Positions 33,889 to 45,100 are shown, counted from the stretch's first letter. The stretch is 64,000 nucleotides of DNA from Coriobacteriales bacterium OH1046 (GCA_004010535.1 RQYE01000008.1:1-64000), one strand, 5' to 3'. The notes: a model not told the origin generated them from the sequence alone. Program-made: numbers and translations.

Positions 33889-36012
33889 ATGAGGGGAAAT
33901 GCGGCCATGGCTTGGTGTAGCGTCGAGGGCGGCAAGGGGGGATGGCATTGGCGCCTCGAGCACTTCGCGATGGCGCTTTCGCTCATATTCCTCGAGATCG
34001 TGTTCAAGCTCGCGACCGGCTCGCCCTTCTTCCCCGCCATCATCCCCATCATCCTACTCTCGTCTGCCATCGGCCTCGCCGCAGAATTCCTCGTCTCGCT
34101 CCTGCCGCCCTTAGCGGCTTCCATCGTACGGCGCCTCTCCCTGCTCTCCTTCGGGGCCATCTTCGGCATCGAGTACTTCGTCTTCCGCGCGTTCAAGGTC
34201 TTCTACGACGTCAAGACGGTCCTCGGCGGGGCGGGCGGCGTCGCGAACCAGTTCGCCGGCGAGGCCCTGAGCCTCATCCTCACGCCCTCGGGCATCATCC
34301 TCGTCATCTTGTTCCTGCTTCCCTTCGCACTCTCGTGGCGCATCCCCATCGAGCGGGGCGCGTATGGACGCGAGAAGAGCTGGCCCGCGCTGGCCTTGGC
34401 GGGATCGTCGCTTGCGCTATGCTTGGCGGCGCTTCCCACCATGGGACCGTTCGGCGAGACCTTCTTCGCCCGCTACAACTTCCAGACCTCCGTGCCCAAT
34501 TTCGGCCTTGCGACCAGCATCATCAAGGACATCCATGCTGCCGGCGCAGGCTCTGCGGCAGAACGTGGATTCGATATCGGGCAGGAGACGGACGTTCCCG
34601 CAATCGTGCTGCAGGCGGGCAGGGGCATCGCATCGCCGCTCTTCCGCAGCATCGGGAACTATGTCGATGCCGATAGCTTCGAGCCGAACATGATGAGCAT
34701 CGACTTCGCAGCGCTCTCCGATGATTTCGAATACACCGACGCCTATGTGCGATCGCTTGCACCCACGGCGCGCAACGCCATGACGGGCATCTTCACAGGA
34801 TACAACCTCATCTTCATCTCCGCAGAGGCCTTCTCGGCCGAAGCCATCCGCGCGGATACCACGCCCACGCTCTACCGCCTGGCCAGCAAAGGAATCCAGT
34901 TCACCGACTACTACCAGTTTGCAACCGCCGGCACCACGGGCGGCGAATGCGCCAATATCTTCGGCTGCCTTGCCACCGAGGGAGGCGACTCGGTCAAGGG
35001 CAAAGCCTACGACAACAACTACTTCACCATGGGCAATGTCCTCAACCGCCTCGGATACAACGGCTGGGCGTTCCACAACAACACCCACACCTATTACGAT
35101 CGCGACATCACCCACGAGAACCTCGGGTACAACAACGGTTTCATGGGTTATGGCAACGGTATGGAGCAGTGGGTCGCGTGGCAGTGGCCCGAATCCGACC
35201 TCGAGATGATGCAGGGCACCTTCGATGACCTCTATGGCAACGCAGAACCCTTCAACGTGTACTACATGTCCGTCTCCGGCCACGGCGGATACTCGTGGGA
35301 CGGAAACATGATGTCGAGCAAGAACCGGGAGGTCGTCGAAGCGGCGCGCCTCGACTATTCCGAGCCGGTCCAAGCCTACCTCGCCGCCAACGTGGAGCTC
35401 GACCGTGGCGTGGGCTACCTCGTCGAGCAGCTCGAGGCGCGCGGCATGGCGGACCGCACCGTCATCGTCATCAGCGCCGACCACTTCCCCTACGGGCTCG
35501 ACTCCGACGGCTCGCTCTCCTGCCTCTCCGAACTCTACGGCTACGATGTCGAGAACAGCATCGAGCGCGACCACAACCGCCTGATCATCTGGTCCGGCAG
35601 CCTCGAGGGTGCGGATCCCATCGTGGTGGATGACCCGGTCTCGGCGATCGATATCCTACCCACCCTCCTGAACCTCTTCGGCGCGGAGTGGGATTCGCGC
35701 CTGCTTCCCGGTCGCGACGTCTTCTCGGAAGCCCAGCCCGTCATCTTCAACCTCTCCTATGACTGGGTAAGCGATCTGGGCGTCTATTTCGCCGACTCGG
35801 GCACCTTCATCCCCAACGAGGGTGCAACGATTCCCGACGGCTATGTGGAGGCGACCACCCGCTCCGTCGAGAACAAGGTCAACTTCTGCGCAGTTCTTCT
35901 GGAGTACGACTACTACGGCCATCTTTTCGGCGCAGCGGGCGACGTGCAGGCTGTGCATGATGCGGGTAAGGAGCGCTACGTACCGCCCCAGGACTCAGAC
36001 GCCGGCGGATGA
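33889..36012 (+). CDS. LTA synthase-like membrane sulfatase-family enzyme
   Basis: A 707-aa enzyme of the LtaS/MdoB family: about five transmembrane helices in the first 200 residues, then an extracellular alkaline-phosphatase-like domain (about 300-640). Metal and catalytic stretches are NLIFISAEAFSAEA (metal Glu), TAGTTGGECAN (probable nucleophile Thr), YYMSVSGHGGYSW and VIVISADHFPYG (metal Asp and His). Family members polymerise glycerol phosphate from phosphatidylglycerol or add phosphoglycerol to surface glycans. GAGG lies before the ATG at 33889; the ATG at 33907 is also possible. Polymerase or transferase activity cannot be decided from the sequence. Confidence 0.83.
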   Translation: MRGNAAMAWCSVEGGKGGWHWRLEHFAMALSLIFLEIVFKLATGSPFFPAIIPIILLSSAIGLAAEFLVSLLPPLAASIVRRLSLLSFGAIFGIEYFVFRAFKVFYDVKTVLGGAGGVANQFAGEALSLILTPSGIILVILFLLPFALSWRIPIERGAYGREKSWPALALAGSSLALCLAALPTMGPFGETFFARYNFQTSVPNFGLATSIIKDIHAAGAGSAAERGFDIGQETDVPAIVLQAGRGIASPLFRSIGNYVDADSFEPNMMSIDFAALSDDFEYTDAYVRSLAPTARNAMTGIFTGYNLIFISAEAFSAEAIRADTTPTLYRLASKGIQFTDYYQFATAGTTGGECANIFGCLATEGGDSVKGKAYDNNYFTMGNVLNRLGYNGWAFHNNTHTYYDRDITHENLGYNNGFMGYGNGMEQWVAWQWPESDLEMMQGTFDDLYGNAEPFNVYYMSVSGHGGYSWDGNMMSSKNREVVEAARLDYSEPVQAYLAANVELDRGVGYLVEQLEARGMADRTVIVISADHFPYGLDSDGSLSCLSELYGYDVENSIERDHNRLIIWSGSLEGADPIVVDDPVSAIDILPTLLNLFGAEWDSRLLPGRDVFSEAQPVIFNLSYDWVSDLGVYFADSGTFIPNEGATIPDGYVEATTRSVENKVNFCAVLLEYDYYGHLFGAAGDVQAVHDAGKERYVPPQDSDAGG

Positions 36013-36093
36013 GGGAAGGCGCCCGACCAGTAGCTGACGCAGCGATGGCGCGGCGATCGTCTCGGCGTGGAGGGGCGCGCATGCCCTCCCGAT

Positions 36094-36495
36094 TCAGCCG
36101 AAGAGCTCGCGATCGAGGGCGTCGAACTCCTCGGGGACATGCGCGAGATCGCAGCCGAACTGTCCGGCGATGGCCTCTGCTTGGGCGCGCCGAAGACCGG
36201 CCATGCCGTCTTCCCCCCGCTCCTCGTAGATATCCGCAACGCGATCGAGGGCGTAGCCCACATACGCCGCGAGGCCCTCGCCCATACCCGAGAGGATCAT
36301 GAGCTGCACGAGGCTTTGCGGCGCAAGGATCGACGCCGTATCGGGATCGAGCCCGAGAAGCCCGGCCACGGCACGCTCGGCCTCGATGCAGCCATCGCCG
36401 TCCTTCTCGAGGACGGCCCTACGCAGGGCACGGGAGAGCAGCTCGACGAAGCGTATGATGATGTCGAGCAGATAGTCGTGCTGCAGCATGGTCAC
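36094..36495 (-). CDS. DUF6483-like helical protein
   Basis: A 133-aa, wholly alpha-helical, acidic soluble protein. The start [21 protein letters not shown] resembles DUF6483 proteins of Firmicutes and relatives; function unknown. The GTG start at 36495 overlaps the ruvB stop codon (GTGA), with AGGGG upstream; ATG at 36489 is an alternative. It is the fourth gene of the ruvCAB run and converges on the LTA-synthase-like gene. Confidence 0.65.
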   Translation of the reverse strand: MTMLQHDYLLDIIIRFVELLSRALRRAVLEKDGDGCIEAERAVAGLLGLDPDTASILAPQSLVQLMILSGMGEGLAAYVGYALDRVADIYEERGEDGMAGLRRAQAEAIAGQFGCDLAHVPEEFDALDRELFG

Positions 36496-37553
36496 GAAAC
36501 CCCTTGGGGAGGCATGATGCGGAGATGGTCGAACGCGGTAAGCGTTGCCATGCGGCCCTGCGGGGTGCGCAGCATGAGGCCGCGCTGCATGAGGTAGGGC
36601 TCGTAGACATCCTCCAGCGTTGAGGGATCCTCGGAGATGGCGCTTGCGATGGTCGAAAGCCCCACGGGACGGCCGCGGAAGGTCTCGCAGAGGGCGTGGA
36701 GGATCTTGAGATCCATGGAATCCAAGCCCAGCTCGTCGATCTCGAAGAACTTGAGCGCGGTGGCAGCGAGCTTTGCACCGATGGTGCCGTCGCCGCGGAC
36801 CTGTGCGTAGTCGCGCACGCGCTTGAGCAGGCGGTTGGCGAGACGCGGCGTGCCCCGGCTGCGCGATGCGATCTCGAGGGCGCCCTCCGCGTCGATCTCG
36901 ACGTCGAGCAGATGGGCGGAGCGCCGGACGATCTGGGCGAGCTCTTCGGTGGAGTAGTAATCCAGGCGATAGGAGATGCCGAAACGATCGCGCAAAGGAC
37001 CGGTGAGGAGGCCCGTGCGCGTGGTGGCGCCGACGAGCGTGAAACGGGGCAGGTCGAGGCGGATGGAGCGGGCCGCAGGGCCCTTACCGATGATGATATC
37101 GAGGAAGAAGTCCTCCATGGCAGGGTAGAGCACCTCCTCGACCTGGTGATTGAGGCGGTGGATCTCATCGACGAACAGGACATCCCCTGCTCCGAGGTTG
37201 GTGAGGATGGCGGCGAGGTCCCCCGTGCGCTCGATGGCGGGACCGCTCGTGGTATGGAGCCGCGCATCCATCTCGTTGGCGACGACACCCGCGAGCGTGG
37301 TCTTGCCCAAGCCCGGAGGGCCCGAGAAGATGACATGGTCGAGCGGCTCGTTGCGGCTCTTGGCGGCTTGGATGAGCACGCGCAGGTTGTCGCGCACGCG
37401 CTGCTGGCCGCAGTACTCGTCGAGCGTCTTGGGGCGCAGCGTGCGGTCCTGATCGAGATCCTCGGAGGTGAGCTGGCCCGTCACATCGCGTGCAGCGCTC
37501 TTGGGAGCTTGGGCGGCATCTGCGAACAGGTCGTCATCGGAGGCCTCCCACAT
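36492..37553 (-). CDS. ruvB: RuvB, Holliday-junction branch migration ATPase
   Basis: A 353-aa AAA+ motor that drives branch migration with RuvA. Walker [13 protein letters not shown], Walker [11 protein letters not shown], sensor 1 [17 protein letters not shown], and a C-terminal winged helix ([19 protein letters not shown]) that contacts DNA. The ATG at 37553 overlaps the ruvA TGA; a GTG one codon earlier is equally possible behind GGAGGTGA. Order ruvC-ruvA-ruvB with overlapping codons implies one operon. Confidence 0.96.
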   Translation of the reverse strand: MWEASDDDLFADAAQAPKSAARDVTGQLTSEDLDQDRTLRPKTLDEYCGQQRVRDNLRVLIQAAKSRNEPLDHVIFSGPPGLGKTTLAGVVANEMDARLHTTSGPAIERTGDLAAILTNLGAGDVLFVDEIHRLNHQVEEVLYPAMEDFFLDIIIGKGPAARSIRLDLPRFTLVGATTRTGLLTGPLRDRFGISYRLDYYSTEELAQIVRRSAHLLDVEIDAEGALEIASRSRGTPRLANRLLKRVRDYAQVRGDGTIGAKLAATALKFFEIDELGLDSMDLKILHALCETFRGRPVGLSTIASAISEDPSTLEDVYEPYLMQRGLMLRTPQGRMATLTAFDHLRIMPPQGVS

Positions 37554-38179
37554 CACCGCTCACCTCCCAAGCGCTTGAGGGCATACGAGAGCAGCTCCTT
37601 GGTGTCCGAGACGCCCGCCTCGGCGGCTCCCGCGAGGGCAAGCTCGACCTCGGCCGACGTGAAGCCCATGGAGAACAGGGCGTCGGCAGCCTCTGCGGCG
37701 GGGCCGCCAGACGCGTCCTCCTTCGCGCCGCCCGGTGCGTCGGTGAGGCCGACGAGCTGCTTGAGCTCGCTGTTCCTCTGGAAGACATCGGAGAGCTCGA
37801 CGAGCAGGCGCGATGCCTTCTTCTTGCCCACGCCCGGTACCCGGGACATGCGCGTCGCATCCTGCAGGGTGACGACCGTGGCGAGTTGGGCGGGCGTGAA
37901 GGTGGAGAGCACGGAGAGGGCGAGCTTGGGACCCACGCCCGAGATGGCGCGGAGCTGGTCGAACAGCGCGCGCTCCTCACGCGTGGCGAAGCCGTAGAGC
38001 TCCTGGGCGTCTTCGCGCACGATCAGGCGCGTGAGGACGGTGACGCCGGAAGTGCCCGCCACCGGCAGCGACGAGGCGGTGAGGGCGGATATGCCGAGCT
38101 CATAGCCCACGCCGCCGCAATCGATGACCGCATGGGTGGGCAGGATCTCGATAAGCGTTCCCGTAAGCTGGACTATCAA
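37553..38179 (-). CDS. ruvA: RuvA, Holliday-junction binding protein
   Basis: A 208-aa tetrameric junction-binding protein: OB-fold ([20 protein letters not shown]), two helix-hairpin-helix motifs ([16 protein letters not shown] and [19 protein letters not shown]) and a C-terminal domain III ([18 protein letters not shown]) that contacts RuvB. The start is TTG at 38179, with GGAGGTG upstream, overlapping the ruvC stop (TTGA). Confidence 0.95.
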   Translation of the reverse strand: MIVQLTGTLIEILPTHAVIDCGGVGYELGISALTASSLPVAGTSGVTVLTRLIVREDAQELYGFATREERALFDQLRAISGVGPKLALSVLSTFTPAQLATVVTLQDATRMSRVPGVGKKKASRLLVELSDVFQRNSELKQLVGLTDAPGGAKEDASGGPAAEAADALFSMGFTSAEVELALAGAAEAGVSDTKELLSYALKRLGGER

Positions 38180-38691
38180 GGGGACACCTCCATCGCGATC
38201 GAGGATCCCGCAGGGACATAGCTGTTGGAATGGTGGGCATGGCAGAGAGCCGCCGCAAGGGCGTCTGCCGCATGATCGGGCTCGGGATCGTGGTCGAGCG
38301 CGAGCACGTGGCGCACCATATAGGCAACCTGCACCTTATCGGCGGCTCCGGTACCCACAACCGCCTGCTTGATCTGCAGGGGCGTGTATTCCCCCACGGC
38401 AAGCCCCGATGCGGCGCAGGCGGCGATGGCCGCTCCACGCGCCTGCGCGGTGGGAATGGCCGACCGCGCGTTCTGGCCGAAGAAGATGCTCTCGATGGAG
38501 AGGTCGGTAGGACCGTACTTCCGGATGACCTCCGTGATAGCGCGGAAGATACGGCCCAAGCGCATGTCGATGGGCTCGTTTGCCGTGCTGGCGATGCAAC
38601 CGTAAGCGCGGGCGCGCGCAAGCGGGCCGCGTGTCTCGACCACGCCCCAACCGGTATGAGCGAGACCTGGATCGATGCCGAGGATGATCAC
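38176..38691 (-). CDS. ruvC: RuvC, Holliday-junction resolvase
   Basis: A 171-aa endonuclease that cuts Holliday junctions. Catalytic acidic residues are visible in ILGIDPGLAHTGWG, SIESIFFGQN and DHAADALAAALCH. I chose the GTG at 38691 because it gives the family N-terminus and follows GGAGGG; a second GTG four codons earlier (38703) keeps the frame but adds MGGH. Overlaps ruvA. Confidence 0.93.
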   Translation of the reverse strand: MIILGIDPGLAHTGWGVVETRGPLARARAYGCIASTANEPIDMRLGRIFRAITEVIRKYGPTDLSIESIFFGQNARSAIPTAQARGAAIAACAASGLAVGEYTPLQIKQAVVGTGAADKVQVAYMVRHVLALDHDPEPDHAADALAAALCHAHHSNSYVPAGSSIAMEVSP

Positions 38692-38755
38692 ATGCCCTCC
38701 CACAGATGCTCGAACGTCCGTTCTATTCTACCACAGCCTCCACCCGGACATCCCA

Positions 38756-40552
38756 TCAGTTATCGGAAAAAGGGATGCCGAAGGGCCAGGCGGTATCCCC
38801 GTCTCCAAGGTGCGGGCGCTGCGAGGAATCCCTTTCCTGCGGATTCTGCGCGCCGAGACCGCCGAACAGCCCGCCCGCGAGCGCGAGATCGCGCAGGAAG
38901 CCCAGCGAATCCTCGAGCTCCCGATGCATGGCCGCAGACGGGGACGCGTCTGGAGAGGAGCCGAGCAGCCGCAGATAGCTGTCCAGATGCCGCCAGTCCT
39001 GTTCACCGCCGGCGCGCGCACGGTCGTGCCAGCGCATACCGAGGGGCTGGACGGTTTCCATAAGCGATTGCGAGGAGATGACGAGGACGCGCGGCGCCGC
39101 GAGGCGCGCCCTGCGGCGGATGCGCAGGAGCTCGAGGATACGCTCGGCAAGCTCGCCCCCCCTATCCTCCTCGACGATCTGGGTATGGCTGCGACCCCAT
39201 TCGATCCTTCCCGAAAGCACATAATCGATGAACTCGAGTTGGGAATCGGCGGTGATATAGCGCTCCATCATTCCCTCGACTGCAGGAGCCTTCCATGCCC
39301 GCATGGAAGCGGGGCTGATAACCTGGGAGATGGTGTTGCGCAGGCGGGCGAGGGCCACCACGTCGGAGCGGTACACATCGCCCAGGGGCGCAAGGCCCCC
39401 CACGGACAGCGCACCCGAGCGATTCTCGAGCGCGAACCCCGTCTTATCGAGGTTTATGAGGGGAAGCGCATCGGAGCAGCGGACGAGTTCGGCGCGCTTG
39501 AGCTCGGCGCAATCGAGGGATGCACCCTCGGGAATCTCCGTCGCGTCGATGCGCAGGCGGGCAGCGAGCTCCCTCGCCGCGCGGTCGAGCTCGGGCGAGG
39601 CCGCTCCGCCCACGACGGCATGGACATTCATGGGACCCAGCGCATCGCAGGCGAGCGTGGCGACAACGGAGGAGATGAGCGAGCCGTCCATGACGAGGGC
39701 GACATCGCGGACACCCTCCGCCGCGCAGAATCCGGAAAGGCCCGAGATGAGCGCATTCATGAGCGTGAGCAGGCGATCGGGAACATCGGGCGTGAGCGGC
39801 TGCGCCAGCGGGCCCTCGGAGGCGGGATCGACGGCGCAGAGGAGGAGGGCCTCTTCGAAGGAAGGGGCCTCGGCCGCAAGCTCGCCCCAAGGCGCCAGCA
39901 CGAACGAGGCGCCTGGGAACACCTGCGCGTCGTACACGCCGAGCGAGCCGACCGCTGCGAACCATGCACCCATATGCTCGACATCGGCGATGAAGCGCGA
40001 TTCCGCGAGCGCGGACGCAAGATGGGTCGAGGGATTGTCGTGGCAGAATCCGTATGTCGGCGCATACACGACGAGGTCGTAGGCATGGCCGAGGGAGCCC
40101 AGCGCGTCCAGCTCCTCGAACGTGAAGGCGACGGCGATACGCACGCCATCCATCTCGAAGGAGGGGATGCCGCGCGCACCCGCGCCGCCGTTCTTTTCAG
40201 CCAAGCCCTGCTTGAAGGATTCGAACTCGGCTTCCATGCGCAGCAGGCGAAGCTCTCCCGCGCGTATGAGGACGACCTCGTAGAGCGGTACGCCCTCGAG
40301 CGATGCAGCCACGGGGATGAGGCAGTCGAGCGGTGCCTCATCGGCGAGATCACGCAGGTTCTGGATAAGATCGCCCAAGAAGCCCTCCTGATCCGCCCCA
40401 TCCACCGGGCAACCGCCCGTCAGGACGTGCGCGGGGAAGATGGCCAAACGGGCACCGGATTCCCGGGCGCGGTGCGCGAACCCGAGCATCCGCGTGCAGG
40501 TCTCCTCGAAGGCGCCTGCGATCGATTGCATCTGTACGATAGCGATGTTCAT
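38756..40552 (-). CDS. NadE-like protein lacking catalytic motifs
   Basis: A 598-aa protein with the layout of glutamine-dependent NAD synthetase: nitrilase-like N-terminal domain (about 1-260) and an NAD-synthase-like C-terminal domain (about 270-560, with NTISQVISPASM and LEFIDYVLSGRIEW). The conserved FPE glutamate of the glutaminase triad reads FPAHVLTGGCP, no clear Lys or Cys partner is seen (YAPTYGFCHDNPS is the nearest Cys), and the ATP pyrophosphatase loop SGGxDS reads MDGSLISS. It is probably a pseudoenzyme or has a new activity, and unlikely to make NAD. It lies alone between ruvC and the desulfoferrodoxin gene. Length and an uninterrupted frame argue against a pseudogene. Confidence 0.7.
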   Translation of the reverse strand: MNIAIVQMQSIAGAFEETCTRMLGFAHRARESGARLAIFPAHVLTGGCPVDGADQEGFLGDLIQNLRDLADEAPLDCLIPVAASLEGVPLYEVVLIRAGELRLLRMEAEFESFKQGLAEKNGGAGARGIPSFEMDGVRIAVAFTFEELDALGSLGHAYDLVVYAPTYGFCHDNPSTHLASALAESRFIADVEHMGAWFAAVGSLGVYDAQVFPGASFVLAPWGELAAEAPSFEEALLLCAVDPASEGPLAQPLTPDVPDRLLTLMNALISGLSGFCAAEGVRDVALVMDGSLISSVVATLACDALGPMNVHAVVGGAASPELDRAARELAARLRIDATEIPEGASLDCAELKRAELVRCSDALPLINLDKTGFALENRSGALSVGGLAPLGDVYRSDVVALARLRNTISQVISPASMRAWKAPAVEGMMERYITADSQLEFIDYVLSGRIEWGRSHTQIVEEDRGGELAERILELLRIRRRARLAAPRVLVISSQSLMETVQPLGMRWHDRARAGGEQDWRHLDSYLRLLGSSPDASPSAAMHRELEDSLGFLRDLALAGGLFGGLGAQNPQERDSSQRPHLGDGDTAWPFGIPFSDN

Positions 40553-40640
40553 GGATATCCCTCCGCATCTCCCTCATACCATCTTAAGGCTTGGGAAGGT
40601 GCGGAGGGACGATATGCTGCTCCGATGTCGATGGAAACGG

Positions 40641-41018
40641 CTAGCAGTCGGCCTTCCAGAGTCCGTGGAGGTTGCAGTAGGCGTAGACGACCGCATCCTC
40701 GCCGGTCTTGCGGAATGTCGCCTCGGGAGCGTCGCCGGGGTTCAGGTACTTGACGGCGACCTTGGTTCCATCGGCGAAGGCGATCCACTCGATGTAGTGC
40801 TCGGGGAGCATGGGATGGTCGACCGAGCCCACGCGGGCGATGACCGTATCGCCCTCGAGCGTGACGGCGGGGACGTGCTTCTCGACAGCCGCATCGATGG
40901 CCCCGGCGGCGAGCAGCTCCATCTCCTCACCGCAGCAATGAGGCGTGACACCGCCGTCCTTGACGACCAAGACGATATTGCCGCAATGGTTGCAGCGATA
41001 GAACTTGACTTCTGCCAT
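40641..41018 (-). CDS. dfx: Desulfoferrodoxin (superoxide reductase)
   Basis: A 125-aa 2Fe superoxide reductase that protects anaerobes by reducing superoxide to peroxide. Center I cysteines are Cys9, Cys12, Cys28 and Cys29 in the N-terminal rubredoxin-like domain; center II ligands are His48, His68, His74, Cys115 (YCNLH) and His118, all at the canonical spacing. The active-site lysine is Lys47 in EKHVP. ATG at 41018 has AGAGAGGAA upstream; the frame extends to 41075 without support. A 97-nt spacer to the acyltransferase gene probably holds its promoter. Confidence 0.96.
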   Translation of the reverse strand: MAEVKFYRCNHCGNIVLVVKDGGVTPHCCGEEMELLAAGAIDAAVEKHVPAVTLEGDTVIARVGSVDHPMLPEHYIEWIAFADGTKVAVKYLNPGDAPEATFRKTGEDAVVYAYCNLHGLWKADC

Positions 41019-41114
41019 GTGGGTTCCTCTCTCTTGTAGGGTTTCCTCCCCCCTCGCTGATAACCATAGCATCAAACGACAGCGGGCAGGGCGGCAAAAA
41101 CGTGCGGGAATCCC

Positions 41115-42122
41115 CTATCCGATGAGCTCGAAGAGAAGCAGGACCAGGATATCGAAGGTCGTGCGGGCAAGGGATGCGGTGAGCGCCGTGCTGCCGAGCA
41201 GGGGGATGCTCACCGCGGACCAGGCGAAATGGAAATCGAGGCAATGGATCAGGTAGAGGCGCATGCACGAGCGGCCGATATATGTGCCGCCCGAAAGGAT
41301 GCGCTGGAAAAGCGCCCTCCCGGGTGCAGACGAGAGCAGCCCCTCGATGACGAAGCACGCCTTCATGAGCAGGAAGCTGGCGCTGATGGCACCCGCGAAC
41401 GCCAAGGGGAGGAACAGGTACGCGCGGCCGAGCATGCTGACCGCCTGGACCCGCTCGGGCATGCCCGTGGAGATCTCGGCGATCCATACGCCGAGCGATA
41501 CGAGGATATGGACCGGCTTGTCCGCACGCTCCATGGATCCGCTCGCGCGCAGGGCATGCCCGCACCACAGAAAGAAGCATCCCACCAAGCCGATATCGGC
41601 GGCAAGGGGAAGCCAGATGCCGAGCACGCCGCCGATAAGGTGGCCCGCCCCCGCAACGGCCGCGCATGCGATGCCCTGCGCGGGCAGCGGGAGCTTGCGC
41701 CTCTCGAAGATGTGGAGCAGTGCGTTGAAGACGACGCGCGCTACGAAGAGCGCGACGAGGAACCAGGTCGCGCCCACGGACGGGATATCGTGGTTGTCGC
41801 CGGCGACGTAGACGAACGATTGCGCCAGCGCGATAAGCTCGCCCATGCGCCCGCTCTGCGTCCAGATGAGGAGGTCGGGGATGGAACCGGCGATGTACAT
41901 CAGGGTATAGGGCAGCAGCAGGCGTTTCGCCGACGAGGCGGCCATGCGGCCCATCGGCTTCCTGGAGAACGTGTATCCTGCGATGACGAAGAAGAACGGC
42001 ATGTGGAACGAGTAGATGATCGGGCGGATACGGGAACCCACGGGGAAGGTATGGCCCCACACCACTGCCACGAATGCCATCGCCTTGGCAAGATCGACCC
42101 ACCCTAGACGTTTTCCCTCCAC
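41115..42122 (-). CDS. Acyltransferase family 3 membrane protein
   Basis: A 335-aa integral membrane acyltransferase (Acyl_transf_3) with about ten helices. The catalytic-type His is in VAVVWGHTFPVG, and RPIIYSFHMPFFFVIAGYTFSRK is the classic second signature. Such enzymes acetylate or acylate extracytoplasmic glycans or lipids. GTG start at 42122 follows a GGAGGGTGGGG site. It follows dnaE by 39 nt and may be cotranscribed with it. Acceptor unknown. Confidence 0.82.
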   Translation of the reverse strand: MEGKRLGWVDLAKAMAFVAVVWGHTFPVGSRIRPIIYSFHMPFFFVIAGYTFSRKPMGRMAASSAKRLLLPYTLMYIAGSIPDLLIWTQSGRMGELIALAQSFVYVAGDNHDIPSVGATWFLVALFVARVVFNALLHIFERRKLPLPAQGIACAAVAGAGHLIGGVLGIWLPLAADIGLVGCFFLWCGHALRASGSMERADKPVHILVSLGVWIAEISTGMPERVQAVSMLGRAYLFLPLAFAGAISASFLLMKACFVIEGLLSSAPGRALFQRILSGGTYIGRSCMRLYLIHCLDFHFAWSAVSIPLLGSTALTASLARTTFDILVLLLFELIG

Positions 42123-42161
42123 TACCCCACCCTCCTCGAACGAGACGCCCGCGACCCCACC

Positions 42162-45100
42162 CTAGACCACGCGGACGGTGGCGAGACGATCGAAGAGCTC
42201 GACGACCTCCGCCAAGAGGACCATGTTGTGGGCATCGATGCGCGACGGAAGCTCCATGCGCATGGTCTCGCCCGAGGAGCCTACGACCCGAAGCTCCACG
42301 CGATCCATGCCCCGGTAGCGCCCGAACACCGTGCCGAGCTCGTCCATGCGGGAGCGCGAGAGCATGCGGGCGGGGATGTCGATCTCGACGACCTTGGCAC
42401 GATTGGCCTCGTCGGAGAGGACGAGCGGCTCGACGCTTTGGCAGATGAGCTGGTCGCCGCGATCGGAACGCTCGAGCTTGCCCGAGAGCCTGACGAAGAC
42501 GTTGGCGCTCGCCTCCCCGGTACCGGCATCCACATGGCCGGCAAGGGCTGCGGCGCACTCCCGGTAGAGCTTGGGGAAGACGACGCACCCCACCTCCCCC
42601 TCCATATCCTCGAGCGTGAACACCGCCATGGCGTCGCCGTTCTTGGTGTTCTTCTTCGAGAGGCCCGTGACCATGCCCGCAAGCCTGATGGTCTGGCCTT
42701 CGGGTACCTTGTGGCGCACGCGCGCGGCACCCGTCGCGGAGTCGACGGACTCCTCGGAGCTCTCGATATCGCCCACGGTATAGTCGCGCGCTTTGGCGAG
42801 CGCGTACTCGTAGGGGCGCAACGGGTGATCGGAGACGTAGATGCCGAGCATCTCATGCTCGAATGCCAGCTTGAGGCTGCGATCCCATTCGATGCCGTCG
42901 GACGGGGGGATGTTGCTCGAGAAACCGTCGATATCGCCGAACAGGTCGAACATGGAGAGCTGGCCCACCGCGCGCTCCTTCTGGCGGCGGGCGCTGGCAT
43001 CGATGATGTTCTCGGGATTGCCCTCGTCGATGAAGCGCATGAGCTGCATGCGGGTGTAACCGGTGGAGTCGAATGCGCCGCTCTTGACGAGGGCGCCGAT
43101 GACGCGGCGATTGGCTTGGGTGTTATCCACACGCTCGCAGAAATCGTAGAGGCTCTTGAACGGACCGCCTTTCTCGCGCTCGGAAAGGATGGCCTCGCCC
43201 ACGCCCTCGCCCACGCCGCGGATGCCCGCGAAGCCGAAGCGGACGCCTTCGGCGGTAGCCGTGAAATCCTTGCCGCTCTCGTTGATATCGGGGGGGAGGA
43301 TGGCGATGCCCTCATGGCGGCAGGCCGAGATGTAATGGGTGATCTTATCGGTCTTGCCCATGTAGCTCGTGAGCACCGAGGCCATGTATTCTTTGGGATA
43401 GTGCGCCTTGAGCCATGCCGTCTGCATGACGAGGATGGCGTAGCCCGCGGAGTGGCTCTTGTTGAAGGCATAGGACGCGAACTCGAGCACGTCATCCCAG
43501 ATGCGCTGGGCGGTCTCGCGGGAGAATCCGTTGCGCACGGCACCGTTCATCCAGTGGTCGCGCATGGTCTCGTCGGTGCCATCATCCCAATGCTGCACGA
43601 CGGTCTCCATGAGCTCGATATGCTTTTTCGCGACGGCCTTGCGCACCTTATCGGACTCGCCCGCCGAGAAGCCGCTCATGCGCATGGAGATCTGCATGAC
43701 CTGCTCTTGGTAGACGATGGTGCCGTACGTCTCGTTCAGGATATCGGAGAGGCGGTCATCGTAGAAGACGATCTCCTTCTTGCCGTTCATGCGGTCGATG
43801 TAGAGATCGACCATGCCGGCGCCGATGGGCCCTGGGCGGTAGAGGGCGATCAGGGCCGTGACCTGAGCGTAGGTACGCGGCCGCATGCCCTTGATGGTGG
43901 CCGTCATACCTGCGGACTCGATCTGGAAGACGCCCGCGGTGCGTCCCTCGGCCATGAGGCGGTAGATCTCGGGATCGTCGAAGGGGACCTCGTCCACGTC
44001 CACATCGATACCGTAGTTCTCCTTGATGTTCTTGAGCGCCTTGGAGATGACCGTGAGGGTGCGCAGGCCCAAGAAGTCCATCTTGAGAAGCCCCATGTCG
44101 GCGACGAGGCCGCCCGCATACTGGGTGATCTCGACGCCGCCCTTGGTATCGAGCTTGGTGGGCACGTGGTCGTTCACGGGTGTGGGTGTGATGAGGACCG
44201 CGCAGGCGTGCACGCCCTCGCCGCGGGTGAGGCCCTCGATGGCGAGGGCGGCGTCGATGATGCGGTGGTTCGTCTCGTCCTTATCGGCCTCGACGAAGTC
44301 GGGGGAGTACTGGTCGGCGTGCTTGGGATCTTTCTTGAGCGCGTACGCGAGCTTGGCACCCGGAGAGTTGGAGATCATCTTGGAGAGGCGCTGTCCCAGC
44401 CAGACGGGCTGGCCGAGCACGCGCGCGGCATCGTTGATGGCCTGCTTGGCCTTGATGGTGGAGTAGGTGATGACATGGCTCACGCGCTCCGCGCCGTAGA
44501 GCTGGCGCACGTGGTCGACCACCTCGAGGCGGCGCTCGTCATCGAAATCCATATCGATGTCGGGCATCTCGGAACGCTGCGGCGAGAGGAAGCGTTCGAA
44601 GAGCAGGCCGTTCTCGAGCGGGTCGAAGGTGGTGATATCCATGGCATAGGCGACGATGGCGCCGGCCGCCGATCCGCGGCCCGGCCCCACGCCGATGCCG
44701 TTCTGCTTGGCCCAGCGGACGTACTCCTGCACGATGAGGAAGTAGTCGGCGAAGCCCTTCTCGCAGATGATCCTGTACTCGTACTCGAAGCGCTCGGCGA
44801 CCTTGATGCCCGCTATCGAGATGTTTCGCCAATCCGGCCCGTAACGGCGTTCGAGGCCCGCCTCGCACTCTTTGCGGAAACGCTCCTCGGAAGTCTCGCC
44901 ATCTTCGAGCAGCGGGAACTTGGGCAGGTACATATGGGACCAGTCGAGCTCGTAGGAGCACGCATCGGCTATCGCGACGGTGTTCTCGAGCGCCTCGGGG
45001 CACCAGGAGAAGAGCGCGCGCATCTCCTCCTCTGATTTGAGGTAGAACTCCGACCCCTCCATGTGCTTGCGGTTGGCCTCGTCGATGTTGGATGCGGTGC

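Noticed and set aside
42228-45035. A 935-codon plus-strand frame opposite dnaE.
   Set aside because: Same antisense effect; dnaE on the minus strand carries every polymerase motif.
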